Source: Betaproteobacteria bacterium
Lineage (GTDB): Bacteria; Pseudomonadota; Gammaproteobacteria; Burkholderiales; Rhodocyclaceae
Reading direction: 5' to 3'
NCBI GenBank assembly: GCA_009781175.1
Contig: WQYQ01000014.1
Span: forward strand, 29,541 to 93,540
DNA length: 64,000 nucleotides
Part shown: piece after piece, positions 17,215 to 30,107 of the stretch
How the letters are laid out: every line of letters starts with the position of its first letter
Position numbering within the stretch: the stretch's first letter is position 1
Translations under genes and position numbers: made by a program
The notes under the pieces: generated by a model
Told to the model about the DNA's origin: nothing
The model's database searches: none
What the model saw: the letters and a program-made list of their open reading frames with translations, nothing else

Positions 17215-18624
17215 ATGAAAAAGATGCTGGTGAGTTTGCTGACGGTGTTTGCCCTGGGTTTCAGTTGCATGGCCTTGGCGGATATTCCTGCGGCGCATGC
17301 GACGGCTCAGGCGGCGATTCCCGATAAAGGCGATACGGCCTGGATGATGCTCACCACCCTGCTGGTCACTTTGATGGCGATACCGGGCCTGGCCTTGTTT
17401 TACGGCGGCCTCGTGCGCTCGAAGAACATGCTCTCGGTGCTGATGCAGGTTTTCGTCGTATTTGCGCTGTGCATCGTGCTCTGGGTGGGCTATGGCTACA
17501 GCATCGCGTTCACGCAGGGTAATGCCTTTTTCGGCGGTTTCGGCAAAGTGTTTCTGGTGGGTGTTACTCCTGCCTCAACGGCGGCGACTTTCAGCAAGGG
17601 CGTCGTAATTCCCGAACTGGCCTATGTCATGTTTCAGGCCACCTTCGCGGCGATTACGCCGGCCTTGATCGTCGGCGCTTTCGCTGAACGCATGAAGTTC
17701 CCGGCGGTATTGCTCTTCGTGCTGCTGTGGTTCACTTTCGCCTATCTGCCGATCGCGCACATGGTCTGGTGCTGGGCGGGCCCGGACGCTTATACGGATG
17801 CGGCCGCCGGCGCAAAGGCCGCCGCCACGGCGGGCTTCCTGTTCCAGAAAGGCGCGCTCGATTTTGCCGGCGGAACCGTTGTGCACATCAACGCGGGTGT
17901 CGCGGGACTCGTTGGCGCTTTTATGGTCGGAAAGCGGACGGGTTTGGGCCGCGAATCGATGGCGCCGCATAGCCTGACGATGACGATGGTCGGCGCTTCC
18001 CTGCTGTGGGTCGGCTGGTTCGGCTTCAATGCGGGTTCGAACCTCGAAGCCAACGGCGGTGCGGTGCTCCCGTTCGCCAACACGATGATCGCCACCGCCG
18101 CCGCGACGCTTTCCTGGCTGTTCGCCGAGTGGCTGATCAAAGGCAAGCCCTCGATGCTTGGCGCGGCGTCCGGCGCGGTTGCGGGGCTGGTCGCGATTAC
18201 GCCGGCGTGCGGCTTCGTCGGCATCGGCGGTGCCTTGATTATCGGCATCGGCGCAGGCCTGGTTTGTCTGTGGGGCGTGAATGGCCTCAAGAAGCTGCTC
18301 GGCGCCGACGATGCGCTTGATGTGTTCGGCGTGCATGGCGTCGGTGGGATGTTCGGCGCGGTCATGACCGGCGTTTTCAGCGACCCGGCCCTTGGCGGCT
18401 CAGGCGTTTACGACTATGTCGCCAACAAGGTCGGCGAATTCTCGCTGAGTGCTCAGGTTATGAGTCAACTCTGGGCCGTTGGCATTGTGATCGTGTGGTC
18501 GGGCATCGTCTCCTTGATCGCCTACAAGCTTGTCGATATCACCATCGGGCTGCGCGTCGGGGAAGAGCAGGAGCGCGAAGGGCTCGACATTAGTGCGCAT
18601 GGAGAATCCGCGTACCGCTATTGA
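17215..18624 (+). CDS. amtB: Ammonium transporter AmtB
   Basis: 469 residues. A cleavable signal peptide (about 1-24, ending MALA) precedes eleven membrane helices. Family signatures are present: GLALFYGGLVRSKNML near residue 60, the DFAGGTVVHINAGVAGL segment with the first pore histidine, and VFGVHGVGGMFGA with the second. Transport is gated by GlnK, encoded immediately upstream. I chose the ATG at 17215 because AAGGAG at 17203-17208 is well spaced for it and too close for the ATG at 17209. Confidence 0.95.
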   Translation: MKKMLVSLLTVFALGFSCMALADIPAAHATAQAAIPDKGDTAWMMLTTLLVTLMAIPGLALFYGGLVRSKNMLSVLMQVFVVFALCIVLWVGYGYSIAFTQGNAFFGGFGKVFLVGVTPASTAATFSKGVVIPELAYVMFQATFAAITPALIVGAFAERMKFPAVLLFVLLWFTFAYLPIAHMVWCWAGPDAYTDAAAGAKAAATAGFLFQKGALDFAGGTVVHINAGVAGLVGAFMVGKRTGLGRESMAPHSLTMTMVGASLLWVGWFGFNAGSNLEANGGAVLPFANTMIATAAATLSWLFAEWLIKGKPSMLGAASGAVAGLVAITPACGFVGIGGALIIGIGAGLVCLWGVNGLKKLLGADDALDVFGVHGVGGMFGAVMTGVFSDPALGGSGVYDYVANKVGEFSLSAQVMSQLWAVGIVIVWSGIVSLIAYKLVDITIGLRVGEEQEREGLDISAHGESAYRY

Positions 18625-18639
18625 AATCGGATCGCAGGT

Positions 18640-18969
18640 TCAGGCTAGATATGCCGTGAATTCGTAATCCCGTTCAACGCGGCAGATGCGGGTTTTATAC
18701 GACGCGTACCACTGCTCGCGCCCAAGTTTTTGCGCGATTAGATGTTCGGCATCTTTTTTCCACGCAGCAATCGATGCGAGGCTGTCCCAGTAGGAAACCG
18801 TGACGCCGACTTCCTCGCGCGCGTTTTCCACGCCGAGGAAGCCCGGCTGTTTCCGGGCCGCCGCGAGCATTGCCGCGGCCATGTCGCTATAGCCTTCGTC
18901 CACCGGCGTTCGGATCGAGGTGAAAATGACGGCGTAGTAGGGCGGGGTGGGGGTTTTTGCAATCGGCAT
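18640..18969 (-). CDS. Antibiotic biosynthesis monooxygenase (ABM) domain protein
   Basis: 109 residues, ferredoxin-like dimeric alpha/beta barrel of the ABM family. Typical blocks are YAVIFTSIRTPVDEGYSDMA at the start and QPGFLGVENAREEVGVTVSY with WDSLASIAAWKKDAEH in the middle. The family includes small oxygenases and haem-degrading enzymes, and many members have no known reaction. The gene ends 16 bases from amtB (convergent) and starts 9 bases downstream of the FAH-family gene, with which it is probably co-transcribed. Confidence 0.85.
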   Translation of the reverse strand: MPIAKTPTPPYYAVIFTSIRTPVDEGYSDMAAAMLAAARKQPGFLGVENAREEVGVTVSYWDSLASIAAWKKDAEHLIAQKLGREQWYASYKTRICRVERDYEFTAYLA

Positions 18970-18978
18970 CGGATTGCT

Positions 18979-19677
18979 TCAAATCACATCGAGCATAAGG
19001 CTGCCAACGCCCGCGATCCGGCCTTCCATTCGGTCGCCACGCGCTGCGGCCCCCACGCCTTCGGGCGTGCCTGTAAAGACGAGATCGCCTGCCTTGAGTT
19101 CCCAGAGTTGCGACAGATGGACGAGCATTTCCGGGATCGGCCAGAGCATGTCCGACAAATCACCGTGTTGCTTTTGGGTGTCATTGACCTTCAGTGCGAT
19201 TTCACCGCTTGCAAGCAGCGGCGCTTTGCCGCGCGGCACGATATGCGACACGGGCGCGGCATAATCGAAGGCTTTGCTGGCGTCCCAGGGCTGGCCCTTG
19301 TTTTTGGCCGTCGCCTGCAAATCGCGCCGCGTCATGTCGAAACCGCAGGCATAGCCCCAGACGCAAGCGTCCGCTGCGGCGGGGCTCAGATTGCGCCCGC
19401 CGCTCGCAAGCGCAATCACAAGCTCGAATTCGTAATGCAGATTTTTTGTGACGCCCGGATAGGGGAAACGTCCGGTTTCGCCGAATGCAACGGGCAGCAC
19501 CGCATCGGCCGGTTTGCAGAAGAAGAATGGCGGTTCGCGCTCGGGATCGTGCCCCATCTCGCGCGCATGCGCAGCGTAGTTGCGCGCGACGCAGAAAATG
19601 CGGCGTATCGGGAAAAGTGTGTCGCTACCTGCGACGGGGACTGCGGCTTGTGCGGGGGGCGGGAAGATGTAGGGCAT
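18979..19677 (-). CDS. Fumarylacetoacetate hydrolase family protein
   Basis: 232 residues. The FAH fold is recognisable from IFCVARNYAAHAREMG, the metal-site region FFFCKPADAV, and HYEFELVIALASGGRNLSPA, with the glutamates of the divalent-metal site. The C-terminal SGEIALKVNDTQKQ and GDLVFTGTPEGVG are also conserved. Members hydrolyse C-C bonds in acylpyruvates or decarboxylate oxaloacetate (the FAHD1 type). The short length is like FAHD1/YcgM rather than the catabolic tyrosine-pathway enzyme. The substrate is not determinable here. Confidence 0.88.
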   Translation of the reverse strand: MPYIFPPPAQAAVPVAGSDTLFPIRRIFCVARNYAAHAREMGHDPEREPPFFFCKPADAVLPVAFGETGRFPYPGVTKNLHYEFELVIALASGGRNLSPAAADACVWGYACGFDMTRRDLQATAKNKGQPWDASKAFDYAAPVSHIVPRGKAPLLASGEIALKVNDTQKQHGDLSDMLWPIPEMLVHLSQLWELKAGDLVFTGTPEGVGAAARGDRMEGRIAGVGSLMLDVI

Positions 19678-19792
19678 AGAGCTCTCGTATCCGGCAAGGT
19701 AATTTCAGGATTCCTAGATGTTTAGTCCCACTTGAGTTGATCCTAAAGCGTTGTGGTTCGGTAGTCCAGATTCTACGGGGCATCTTAGACGC

Positions 19793-19828
19793 TAAAACAA
19801 AATGGGACAGCATATTGCTGTCCCATTT
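19793..19828 (-). terminator. Intrinsic terminator of the atp operon
   Basis: A 13-bp perfect stem, arms 19800-19812 and 19816-19828 with a 3-nt loop (TGGGACAGCA pairing with TGCTGTCCCA), is followed on the minus strand by TTGTTTTAG. It lies just beyond atpC. Confidence 0.85.
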
Positions 19829-19856
19829 CGTTTGAACTAGAAGAGTCCGCGTTTAT

Positions 19857-20282
19857 TTAGTGGCCGCGGCGCTTCATACGTTCGATCAGTGCCAGTTGTG
19901 CCGTTGCTGCCGTCAACTCGGCTTGAGCGCGTGCATAGTCCAGCGTTGCCTTGCGGTTGGTCATTGCCTCTTCGGCAACTCGCTTCGCTTCCATCGATTT
20001 GGCTTCGTCGAGATCTTTACCGCGGATCGCTGTATCAGCCAAAACCGTGACCATGCTTGGCTGCACTTCAAGCAAGCCACCCGCAACGAAGATCAATTCT
20101 TCTTCCTGCTGATTCGCCAGCTTCAAACGCACCGCGCCGGGCCGGATGCGAGTTAACAAAGGCGTGTGGCCAGGCATGATACCCAGCTCCCCTGTCTCTC
20201 CCGGCAAGACCACAAACTCACACAGCCCGCTGAAGATCGACTCTTCCGTGCTCACGACGTCGACATGAACCGTCATTGCCAT
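19857..20282 (-). CDS. atpC: ATP synthase F1 epsilon subunit
   Basis: 141 residues. An N-terminal beta-sandwich ([39 protein letters not shown]) and a C-terminal helical hairpin (about 90-135) are both complete. The subunit links the gamma shaft to the c-ring and can inhibit hydrolysis. It is the last gene of the operon and is followed by a strong terminator. Confidence 0.95.
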   Translation of the reverse strand: MAMTVHVDVVSTEESIFSGLCEFVVLPGETGELGIMPGHTPLLTRIRPGAVRLKLANQQEEELIFVAGGLLEVQPSMVTVLADTAIRGKDLDEAKSMEAKRVAEEAMTNRKATLDYARAQAELTAATAQLALIERMKRRGH

Positions 20283-20369
20283 GCTTAATACCTCTCGAAG
20301 AGTGGAATGAGAGGGATAAGCGGAAACCCGCTAAAAGCGAGCTTCCACGAATTACCTCTTACCCCTGGC

Positions 20370-22701
<2,332 letters not shown>

Positions 22702-22716
22702 GTTGTTCTCCGCGCC

Positions 22717-24255
22717 TTACTGCCAGGTTTTCTTGAACGCTTCGATCGCGGCGCTCAGTTCCTTTTCGCCATCGGCGTCGAGGTCCTTCTTGCTTTCGAT
22801 CTTGGCGTGCAGGGCCGCCGCGCTGGTACGCACGTATTGCTGCATGGCGGATTCGCAGGAGAGCGCGCGGGCAACCGGCACATCGTCGAAGTAGCCCTTG
22901 TTGACCGCGAACAGCGTGACAGCCATATCGGCCACCGAGAGCGGCGCGTATTGCGGCTGCTTCATCAGTTCGGTCACGAGGCGGCCGCGTTCGAGCTGCT
23001 TGCGGGTTGCTTCGTCGAGATCGGAAGCAAACTGTGCAAAAGCCGCGAGTTCACGGTACTGCGCCAGCGCGAGACGCACACCGCCGCCGAGCTTCTTGAT
23101 CGCCTTGGTCTGCGCGGCGCCGCCGACACGCGACACCGAGATGCCGGCGTTGATGGCGGGGCGGATACCGGCGTTGAACAAGTCGGTTTCAAGGAAGATC
23201 TGGCCGTCGGTAATCGAGATCACGTTCGTCGGAACGAAGGCAGACACGTCGCCAGCCTGCGTTTCGATAACCGGCAATGCGGTCAGCGAACCAGTCTTGC
23301 CTTTGACTTCGCCGTTGGTGAAGCGCTCGACATACTCTTCGTTCACACGCGCGGCGCGCTCAAGCAGACGAGAGTGCAGGTAGAACACGTCACCCGGATA
23401 CGCTTCACGACCCGGCGGACGACGCAGCAGCAGCGAGATCTGACGGTAAGCCCAAGCTTGCTTGGTCAAATCGTCATAGATGATCAGCGCATCCTGGCCG
23501 CGATCGCGAAAGTATTCGCCCATCGTACAGCCCGCATACGGAGCGATGAACTGCAGGGCAGCCGATTCAGACGCCGAGGCGGCGACCACGATGGTGTAAT
23601 CCATCGCGCCGGTTTCGGTCAGCTTGCGTACTACGTTAGCGATGGTCGAGGCCTTCTGGCCCACCGCCACATAGATACAGATCATGTCCTGACCTTTTTG
23701 GTTGATGATCGTATCGACCGCAACCGCTGTTTTACCGGTCTGACGGTCGCCGATGATTAACTCACGCTGACCACGGCCGACCGGAACCATCGAGTCGACC
23801 GACTTCAGACCGGTCTGAACCGGCTGCGACACCGACTTACGCCAGATCACGCCCGGCGCGACCTTTTCGATCTTGTCGTACTGCTTGGCGTTGATCGGGC
23901 CTTTGCCATCGATTGGCTGACCCAGCGAATTGACGACACGGCCGATCAGTTCGGGGCCGACAGGCACATCGAGAATCTTGCCCGTCGTTTTAACGACATC
24001 ACCTTCGGAGATGTGTTCATATTCGCCCAAAACCACGGCGCCAACAGAGTCGCGTTCGAGGTTCATGGCGAGGCCAAAGGAATTGCCCGGAAATTCGAGC
24101 ATTTCACCCTGCATTACGTCGCCCAGGCCATGGACGCGACAAATGCCATCGGTGACGGAGACCACGGTGCCTTCGTTACGCGCCGTCGACCCCAGTTGCA
24201 GGTTCTGAATGCGACTCTTGATCAGATCGCTGATTTCAGATGGATTGAGGTTCAT
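22717..24255 (-). CDS. atpA: ATP synthase F1 alpha subunit
   Basis: 512 residues. The regulatory nucleotide-binding subunit, with Walker A GDRQTGKT at 169-176 and the [20 protein letters not shown] segment. The N-terminal residues ([15 protein letters not shown]) that contact delta are present. Full length. A long open frame on the opposite strand across this gene is an artefact of codon composition. Confidence 0.98.
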   Translation of the reverse strand: MNLNPSEISDLIKSRIQNLQLGSTARNEGTVVSVTDGICRVHGLGDVMQGEMLEFPGNSFGLAMNLERDSVGAVVLGEYEHISEGDVVKTTGKILDVPVGPELIGRVVNSLGQPIDGKGPINAKQYDKIEKVAPGVIWRKSVSQPVQTGLKSVDSMVPVGRGQRELIIGDRQTGKTAVAVDTIINQKGQDMICIYVAVGQKASTIANVVRKLTETGAMDYTIVVAASASESAALQFIAPYAGCTMGEYFRDRGQDALIIYDDLTKQAWAYRQISLLLRRPPGREAYPGDVFYLHSRLLERAARVNEEYVERFTNGEVKGKTGSLTALPVIETQAGDVSAFVPTNVISITDGQIFLETDLFNAGIRPAINAGISVSRVGGAAQTKAIKKLGGGVRLALAQYRELAAFAQFASDLDEATRKQLERGRLVTELMKQPQYAPLSVADMAVTLFAVNKGYFDDVPVARALSCESAMQQYVRTSAAALHAKIESKKDLDADGEKELSAAIEAFKKTWQ

Positions 24256-24264
24256 GCAAAGCTC

Positions 24265-24798
24265 CTAAATCTGTAGCGCGCTGGCCATCGCGGCAAGTTT
24301 GCCGCGGACCGAGGCGTCGATCACTTCATCGCCGACAGCGATCTTGACCCCGCCAATCAATTCGGGATCAATTTCTACCGTAGCGTCGACCTTGGCCTTG
24401 AAACGGGTTTCAAGGTCGGCCACAAGTCGGGCGAGCGTCGCAGCGTCGATCGGGAAAGCGGAGCTGACCACGGCCTGAAGCACCCCTTCCGCAGCATTTT
24501 TTTGCACGGAAAAAAGCTCAAGGATTTCAGGCAGAACCGTAAGACGCTCGTTTTCTGCGAGCACACGTACAAAATTCTGCTGATCGTGATTCAGATCACC
24601 GGCTGTTTCGACGAACACGTTCACGAGTTTGTCGGTCGTGATACGCGGATCGCCCAAGACTTCCCGGACGGACGCTTCGCCGGCGACCGCCGCCAGACGC
24701 TTCAGCGCCTGTGCCCACGCGTCCAGCGCGTGGGCTTCGCGCGCCAGCTTAAACGCCGCTTCGGCGTAAGGGCGTGCGACGGTGAGGTTCTCGGCCAT
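24265..24798 (-). CDS. atpH: ATP synthase F1 delta subunit
   Basis: 177 residues. Helical N-terminal domain ([20 protein letters not shown]), then the C-terminal region with [20 protein letters not shown], the family signature. It fixes the b-subunit stator to the top of F1. It lies 9 bases before atpA. Confidence 0.95.
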   Translation of the reverse strand: MAENLTVARPYAEAAFKLAREAHALDAWAQALKRLAAVAGEASVREVLGDPRITTDKLVNVFVETAGDLNHDQQNFVRVLAENERLTVLPEILELFSVQKNAAEGVLQAVVSSAFPIDAATLARLVADLETRFKAKVDATVEIDPELIGGVKIAVGDEVIDASVRGKLAAMASALQI

Positions 24799-24804
24799 GG
24801 CGAC

Positions 24805-25275
24805 TTACAGTTCCTGTTTAAGGTTTGCCAGCAATTCGGCGTGGACCTGAGGATTGATTTCTCGGCGCAAAATACGCTCAGCACCGGCTACGGCGAGGTT
24901 GGCGACCTGGTCGCGCAAGCCTTCCTTAGCCTTCTGCAGCGCAGCACCGGCTTCCTGCTCAGCAGCTTCACGCGCAACGGCAATGATGCGCGCAGCTTCC
25001 ACACGAGCTTCGTCAATCAACAGAGCACCCTGCTTTTCGGCACCGCTGCGGAGTTCGGTCGCAGATTCGCGCGCACGGCGCATTTCCTCAACGACCTTTT
25101 TCTCGGCTAAAGCGAGATCCGTTTTAGCCTTATCCGCAGCCGCAAGCCCGTCAGCGATTTTTTTCGCACGCTCGTCGAGTGCCTTCACGATCGGTGGCCA
25201 CACGAATTTCATCGTGAACCACGCGAGGATGAAGAACACAATGAGCTGGGCAAACAGCGTTGCGTTCAGATTCAC
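24805..25275 (-). CDS. atpF: ATP synthase Fo b subunit
   Basis: 156 residues. One N-terminal membrane helix (about 6-26, [19 protein letters not shown]) is followed by a long charged coiled coil to the end ([20 protein letters not shown] onward). It forms the peripheral stalk as a dimer. There is a single b gene, with no second b' copy, as in other heterotrophic proteobacteria. Confidence 0.96.
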   Translation of the reverse strand: MNLNATLFAQLIVFFILAWFTMKFVWPPIVKALDERAKKIADGLAAADKAKTDLALAEKKVVEEMRRARESATELRSGAEKQGALLIDEARVEAARIIAVAREAAEQEAGAALQKAKEGLRDQVANLAVAGAERILRREINPQVHAELLANLKQEL

Positions 25276-25318
25276 GGCATTACCCCCGAAGAATCAGTGA
25301 ATGGAGTAAAGAGCCTGA

Positions 25319-25597
<279 letters not shown>

Positions 25598-25613
25598 TCA
25601 AAACAAAGGAAAA

Positions 25614-26474
25614 TCAATGGCTTTCATGCGCCTGACCCACATAGACGAGAGTCAGCATCATGAAAATGAACGCCTGAAGCGTAATGATCAGGATGTGGAA
25701 GATCGCCCACAGCGAGCCCGCCACCACATGCCCGAGAAAGAGCAAGGGACCAGCCACGCCGCCGCTGCCCCAGGTTGCACCCATCAGGGCGATCAGCATG
25801 AATAGCAGTTCGCCTGCATACATGTTGCCAAACAACCGCATGCCGTGCGAGATCGTCTTGGCGGCGAATTCGATCAGTTGCATGAGGAAGTTGACCGGGT
25901 ACAGGAACCATTTGTCGCCGAATGGTGCGGCAAAGAGCTCATGCACCCAGCCGCCGAGACCTTTGATCTTGATGTTGTAATAGAGGCAGATCAGCAGCAC
26001 GCCAACCGACATGCCAAGCGTAATGTTCAAGTCGGCGGTCGGCACAACACGTAGGAAGGCATGCTCGTTGCCGTTCATGGCTTGCCAGATGCGCGGCAGT
26101 AGATCGACCGGCAACAGGTCCATGGCGTTCATGAGGAAGATCCAGATGAACACGGTCAGCGCGAGAGGCGCGACGAATTTACGCGACTCGGCGCTGTGCA
26201 CGATGCCTTTGGCCTGATCGGCCACCATCTCGACGATGAATTCGACTGCGGCCTGAAAACGCCCTGGCACACCGGAGGTGGCTTTCGACGCAGCACGCCA
26301 GAGGAAGAACAAGGTAATCACGCCGATCGCGACCGACCAGAAGATCGAATCGAGATTAAGAACGCTCCAGTCGACAATCGACTTTTGCGCTTCGTGCGTG
26401 GTATTGAAGTGAGTCAGGTGGTGGACGATGTACTCGCCTGCGGTTGGAGCGTTAGCTTCGTGTCCGGTCGCCAT
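25614..26474 (-). CDS. atpB: ATP synthase Fo a subunit
   Basis: 286 residues with five to six membrane helices. The essential arginine is in the segment [20 protein letters not shown] near residue 210. The N-terminal insertion ([20 protein letters not shown]) is typical of betaproteobacterial AtpB. It forms the proton half-channels next to the c-ring. Confidence 0.97.
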   Translation of the reverse strand: MATGHEANAPTAGEYIVHHLTHFNTTHEAQKSIVDWSVLNLDSIFWSVAIGVITLFFLWRAASKATSGVPGRFQAAVEFIVEMVADQAKGIVHSAESRKFVAPLALTVFIWIFLMNAMDLLPVDLLPRIWQAMNGNEHAFLRVVPTADLNITLGMSVGVLLICLYYNIKIKGLGGWVHELFAAPFGDKWFLYPVNFLMQLIEFAAKTISHGMRLFGNMYAGELLFMLIALMGATWGSGGVAGPLLFLGHVVAGSLWAIFHILIITLQAFIFMMLTLVYVGQAHESH

Positions 26475-26476
26475 TT

Positions 26477-26827
26477 TTAGGTTCTAACCAAGAAAGCAAA
26501 AAAATTCGCTTGGAGCGTCACGATCAGCCCGATCACCACTCCGCCCCAGTGGACGTCAGGGTAAATCTGCTTCACGGCCGCCAGTAATCCGATGCAAAGG
26601 GCTAACTTGATCAATTCGCCGACAAAAAACGCCGCTGCATAAGAAGCACCGGGACGTTTCGTCACGGCATACAGCCTGAGAGCGAACAACCAAGAAGGAA
26701 GGACACAAGCGACGCCTCCCAGCGCCGCCGAGACACTGCCGCGCATACCAAACAGCAACCCGCCAAGCAGGCTCCCGATCAGCGCGGCAACACATTGCAG
26801 GCGTATTGTTTTGAACATTCCCTGCAC
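26477..26827 (-). CDS. atpI: ATP synthase assembly/Mg transport protein AtpI
   Basis: 116 residues, four hydrophobic segments, the usual I protein ahead of atpB. AtpI helps c-ring assembly. I favour the GTG at 26825-26827 because GAGGT sits about ten bases upstream; an ATG three codons later (26816-26818) has AGGGA directly against it, too close to work. The gene ends 2 bases before atpB. Confidence 0.85.
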   Translation of the reverse strand: MQGMFKTIRLQCVAALIGSLLGGLLFGMRGSVSAALGGVACVLPSWLFALRLYAVTKRPGASYAAAFFVGELIKLALCIGLLAAVKQIYPDVHWGGVVIGLIVTLQANFFAFLVRT

Positions 26828-26858
26828 TGCGTCTTAGACCTCACCCTGGAACCCCGTA

Positions 26859-26887
26859 ATCGTATGGATTTGAGCGCACGAAGTCAA
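26859..26887 (-). promoter_or_regulatory. Sigma-70 promoter of the atp operon
   Basis: On the minus strand TTGACT (26887-26882) is followed after 17 bases by TACGAT (26864-26859), in the gap before atpI. No parAB-type genes precede the operon. Confidence 0.6.
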
Positions 26888-27033
26888 ACCCGGAGGAACC
26901 CTGACACACGAACTTTGTATCCCGCAACAAGATCCGCCGGCCTCCAATCCCTGTCGAAAATGCCTGTGATGCGCGTGACGCCGATGCAGACACGTCGGCA
27001 TAATCGCCGACTATTCAAGCTCCGGAATTTTCG

Positions 27034-28914
27034 ATGACGACCGAACACGCCCCGCATTCGCTGCTCAGAACCCGTCGCTTTCTTCCGCTGTTCCTCACGC
27101 AGTTTCTCGGCGCCTTGAACGATAACGTGCTCAAGCAGGGCTTGCTCTTGCTGATTTCTTTCGCAGGCGGAGAAATCCTCGGTCTGACGCCTGCGCTTAT
27201 GGTGCAGGTTGCGGCGGGATTGTTCGTTCTGCCGATGTTTTTGTTTTCCGCCTCGGCCGGGCAGATTGCCGATGCGTTCGATAAAGCGCGTTTGATCCGC
27301 TGGGTCAAGTTTGTGGAAATCGGCATCGCCGCGCTCGGCGCCTACGGCTTCGCCATCAAATCCCCCGTCCTCCTGCTCGCGGCGCTCTTTCTGATGGGCT
27401 TGCATTCGACCGTTTTCGGCCCGCTCAAATATTCGATCCTGCCGCAGCACTTGCGTAGCGACGAAATCGTCGCCGGCAATGCCTGGGTGGAGAGTGGTAC
27501 CTTCGTTGCGATTCTGCTGGGCTCGGTGCTCGGCGGCATTTTGATTGCTGTCCATGACACGGGCCCCCTTTTAACCGGCGCTGCCTGTATTACTTTCGCT
27601 GTACTCGGCTGGCTCAGCAGCCTCGGCATTCCGCCCGCGCCGTCGCTTGCAAAAGTCCGGCTTAACTGGAATCCGTTCACCGAAATCGCGCACAATTTGC
27701 GTATCGCACGCACCAATCGCAGCGTGTTTCTTTCGATGATCGGAATTTCCTGGTTCTGGTTTTTCGGCGCTTTGATCCTGTCGCAATTCGGCCCGTTCGT
27801 GCAGGAAGTGATCGGCGGCAGCGAGCACCTCGCAACCTTTCTGCTCGCGAGTTTCATCGTCGGCATCGCACTGGGATCGATCGCGGCCGAGCGCGCGTCC
27901 GGCGGTCGCGTGGAAATCGGCCTGGTCCCGCTCGCTTCGATTGGTTTGACGGTTTTCGGTGCGGATATTTATTTCGCAAGCCCCGCCATACCGCATCCAG
28001 GCATCGACATTCCCGGCTTCCTCGCGCAGCCCGGCTCCTGGCGCTTGATTTTCGGTCTGGTCATGCTTGGCGCATGCGGCGGTTTATATACCGTGCCGCT
28101 GTATGCCTTGATCCAGACTCGCTGCGAGCCGGCGATCCGCTCGCGCATCATCGCCGCCAACAATGTGCTGAACGCCGGCTTCATGGTGCTCTCGGCCGGC
28201 TTCGCCTTTCTCGCGCTGCATTTCAACGCCACGATCCCCGAAATTTTCCTGATTGCGGCGGTCATGAACCTTGCCGTGGCGTTGTTCATCTATCGCCTTG
28301 TGCCCGAATTCCTGCAACGTCTGTTTGCCTGGATTGTGGTGCATGTGATGTACCGGATACACGCGCAGGGCCACGCCAATATCCCCAGGGACGGGGCTGC
28401 GATTATCGTGTGCAATCACGTTAGTTTCGTCGATCCGCTAATCATCGCCGCGGAAAGTCGTCGCCCGATCCGCTTCGTGATGGACCACCGGATCTTCAAA
28501 CAGCCGTTAATGAACTTTGTTTTCCGCGACGCGCACGCGATTCCGATCGCGCCCGCCAAGGAAGATCCGGCAATGCTTGAACAGGCCTATGCGGAAGTTG
28601 CCAAAGCGCTCGCTAACGGCGATCTGGTCGGTATTTTTCCCGAGGGCCGCATCACCAACACGGGAGAGATCGAAGCTTTTAAAAACGGGATTGGGAAAAT
28701 TCTCGCGCGCACGCCGGTTCCCGTGGTGCCGATGGCGCTCTCGGGCCTGTGGGGCAGCTTCTTTTCACGCAAAGGCGGCCGTGCAATGAGCAAGCCATTC
28801 CGGCGTGGTATTTTCAATCGCGTCGATCTCGCAATCGGCGTGGCAATCCCGGCTCAACAAGCAAGTCAGCAAACCCTGCAAACCATCGTCACCAATCTGC
28901 GCACTCGCGCTTGA
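27034..28914 (+). CDS. MFS lysophospholipid transporter fused to a PlsC-type acyltransferase
   Basis: 626 residues, two domains. Residues about 1-420 form a 12-helix major facilitator domain like LplT (RFLPLFLTQFLGALNDNVLK). Residues about 440-626 form a glycerolipid acyltransferase with the HX4D box H462-D467 (NHVSFVDP) and FPEGR further on. In E. coli these functions are separate (LplT and Aas); here they are one chain and the Aas AMP-ligase domain is missing. The likely role is import and re-acylation of lysophospholipids at the inner membrane. The fused form is known in other proteobacteria. Confidence 0.88.
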   Translation: MTTEHAPHSLLRTRRFLPLFLTQFLGALNDNVLKQGLLLLISFAGGEILGLTPALMVQVAAGLFVLPMFLFSASAGQIADAFDKARLIRWVKFVEIGIAALGAYGFAIKSPVLLLAALFLMGLHSTVFGPLKYSILPQHLRSDEIVAGNAWVESGTFVAILLGSVLGGILIAVHDTGPLLTGAACITFAVLGWLSSLGIPPAPSLAKVRLNWNPFTEIAHNLRIARTNRSVFLSMIGISWFWFFGALILSQFGPFVQEVIGGSEHLATFLLASFIVGIALGSIAAERASGGRVEIGLVPLASIGLTVFGADIYFASPAIPHPGIDIPGFLAQPGSWRLIFGLVMLGACGGLYTVPLYALIQTRCEPAIRSRIIAANNVLNAGFMVLSAGFAFLALHFNATIPEIFLIAAVMNLAVALFIYRLVPEFLQRLFAWIVVHVMYRIHAQGHANIPRDGAAIIVCNHVSFVDPLIIAAESRRPIRFVMDHRIFKQPLMNFVFRDAHAIPIAPAKEDPAMLEQAYAEVAKALANGDLVGIFPEGRITNTGEIEAFKNGIGKILARTPVPVVPMALSGLWGSFFSRKGGRAMSKPFRRGIFNRVDLAIGVAIPAQQASQQTLQTIVTNLRTRA

Positions 28915-28921
28915 GGTACTC

Positions 28922-29320
28922 ATGACCACTTATCCACTCACAACCGGCATCACTCTGCTCATCGTCCTGCTTATGTTCGGCGTGGCCGCCAACGTTGGTT
29001 ATGCGCGCGAGCGCTACGGCGTCAAAGCGCCCGCCATGACGGGTAACGAATATTTCGAACGCGCCTATCGCATTCAATCCAACACGATGGAATGGGCAAT
29101 GATTTTTCTGCCCACGCTGTGGATCTTTGCATGCTATGTCGGTGACCTCCACGCGCTGATCGCGGGGCTCGTCGGCCTGGCGGGACGGATTCTCTACGCC
29201 GTGTCCTATCAACGCGATCCCAAGACCCGCAGCACGGGCTTCATGCTCGGCATGCTGCCGTTTGGGGTCATGGGGCTGTGGGGCGGCTTCGTGGTCCTGC
29301 GAAGCATTATTGGATTCTAA
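28922..29320 (+). CDS. MAPEG family membrane protein
   Basis: 132 residues with four predicted membrane helices. The MAPEG fold is recognisable from the RAYRIQSNTMEWAMIFLPTL segment and the final helices. Eukaryotic relatives are glutathione S-transferases and leukotriene synthases; bacterial roles are mostly unknown. It starts 8 bases after the fusion gene with a GAGG site, so the two form an operon. I chose the ATG at 28922 for the ribosome-binding site and the family start. Confidence 0.85.
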   Translation: MTTYPLTTGITLLIVLLMFGVAANVGYARERYGVKAPAMTGNEYFERAYRIQSNTMEWAMIFLPTLWIFACYVGDLHALIAGLVGLAGRILYAVSYQRDPKTRSTGFMLGMLPFGVMGLWGGFVVLRSIIGF

Positions 29321-29357
29321 TTCCTTGATGACACAGGCGCTGCCCGCGTGGCGCCGC

Positions 29358-29981
29358 TTACGCCGAGAATTGCCTGAGCGAGTGAATGGCGAGTTCCGCA
29401 ACCGCCAGTAGTTCCTGTTTCGTCGCGCCATCTTGCGCTTGCACGGACATGCCCTGAATGACGCTCCCAAGGTAGCGCGCCAGTCCCGCGCTATTAGTCG
29501 TTGACTTGAATTCGCCAGCTTCGATGCCGCGATCGATCCGGCGTTTGAGAGCCTCAATGGCTGCCTTGCGCAGCTGTGCCACGTAGCGTGCTTCGTCCCG
29601 GTTCTCGGTTGCACAGGTCAGCACGGCCGTGGAGACCATGCAGCCACGCGGCCGTCTGGCTTTGCAGAATTCCGTAGCGGACTCCCTCAGCATCCGCTCG
29701 ATGCCTGCTACAGATGAGACTTCTTCCTCCAGCGCTCGCATCGAGAAGGCGCCAACGGTTTGCTGATAGTGGCCGAGCGCTTCGTGATACAGCGCCGACT
29801 TGGAGCCGAAGGCCGCATACAGGCTCTGCGGCGTGATCTCCATCGCCGCCGTGAGATCGGCAATGGACGCGCCTTCATAGCCCAGTTTCCAGAATGTCAG
29901 CATAGCCTGATCCAGCACGTGTTTACGGTCAAAGCTCGGAGGGCGCCCGCGACGGCGAGGCGAATCTTCTTTATTTATCAC
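29358..29981 (-). CDS. TetR family transcriptional regulator
   Basis: 207 residues. The N-terminal helix-turn-helix spans about 20-65 (HVLDQAMLTFWKLGYEGASI, TPQSLYAAFGSKSALYHEAL), followed by a helical ligand domain with CKARRPRGCMVSTAVL, as in the TetR_C group near AcuR/YjdC-like members. The start is a GTG (29979-29981), and a palindrome overlaps it. It is divergent from a beta-lactamase-fold hydrolase, the probable target. Confidence 0.88.
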   Translation of the reverse strand: MINKEDSPRRRGRPPSFDRKHVLDQAMLTFWKLGYEGASIADLTAAMEITPQSLYAAFGSKSALYHEALGHYQQTVGAFSMRALEEEVSSVAGIERMLRESATEFCKARRPRGCMVSTAVLTCATENRDEARYVAQLRKAAIEALKRRIDRGIEAGEFKSTTNSAGLARYLGSVIQGMSVQAQDGATKQELLAVAELAIHSLRQFSA

Positions 29982-30044
29982 AGTGATTACTGTTGAAAAT
30001 AAGCCAAAGTCGGCGTAAATTTCGGAACGGTTATTGTGATTATT
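29980..30044. promoter_or_regulatory. Probable TetR operator sites
   Basis: ACAGT-GATT-ACTGT (29980-29993) is a palindrome overlapping the tetR start codon. A related block, TGTGATTATT (30035-30044), lies 50 bases further into the divergent gap. Confidence 0.5.
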
Positions 30045-30107
30045 CTACAAAGAGCATCGCCTGATGACCAGCACTCAAAGATCTCCTCTCTATCGGGACT
30101 GATAGCC

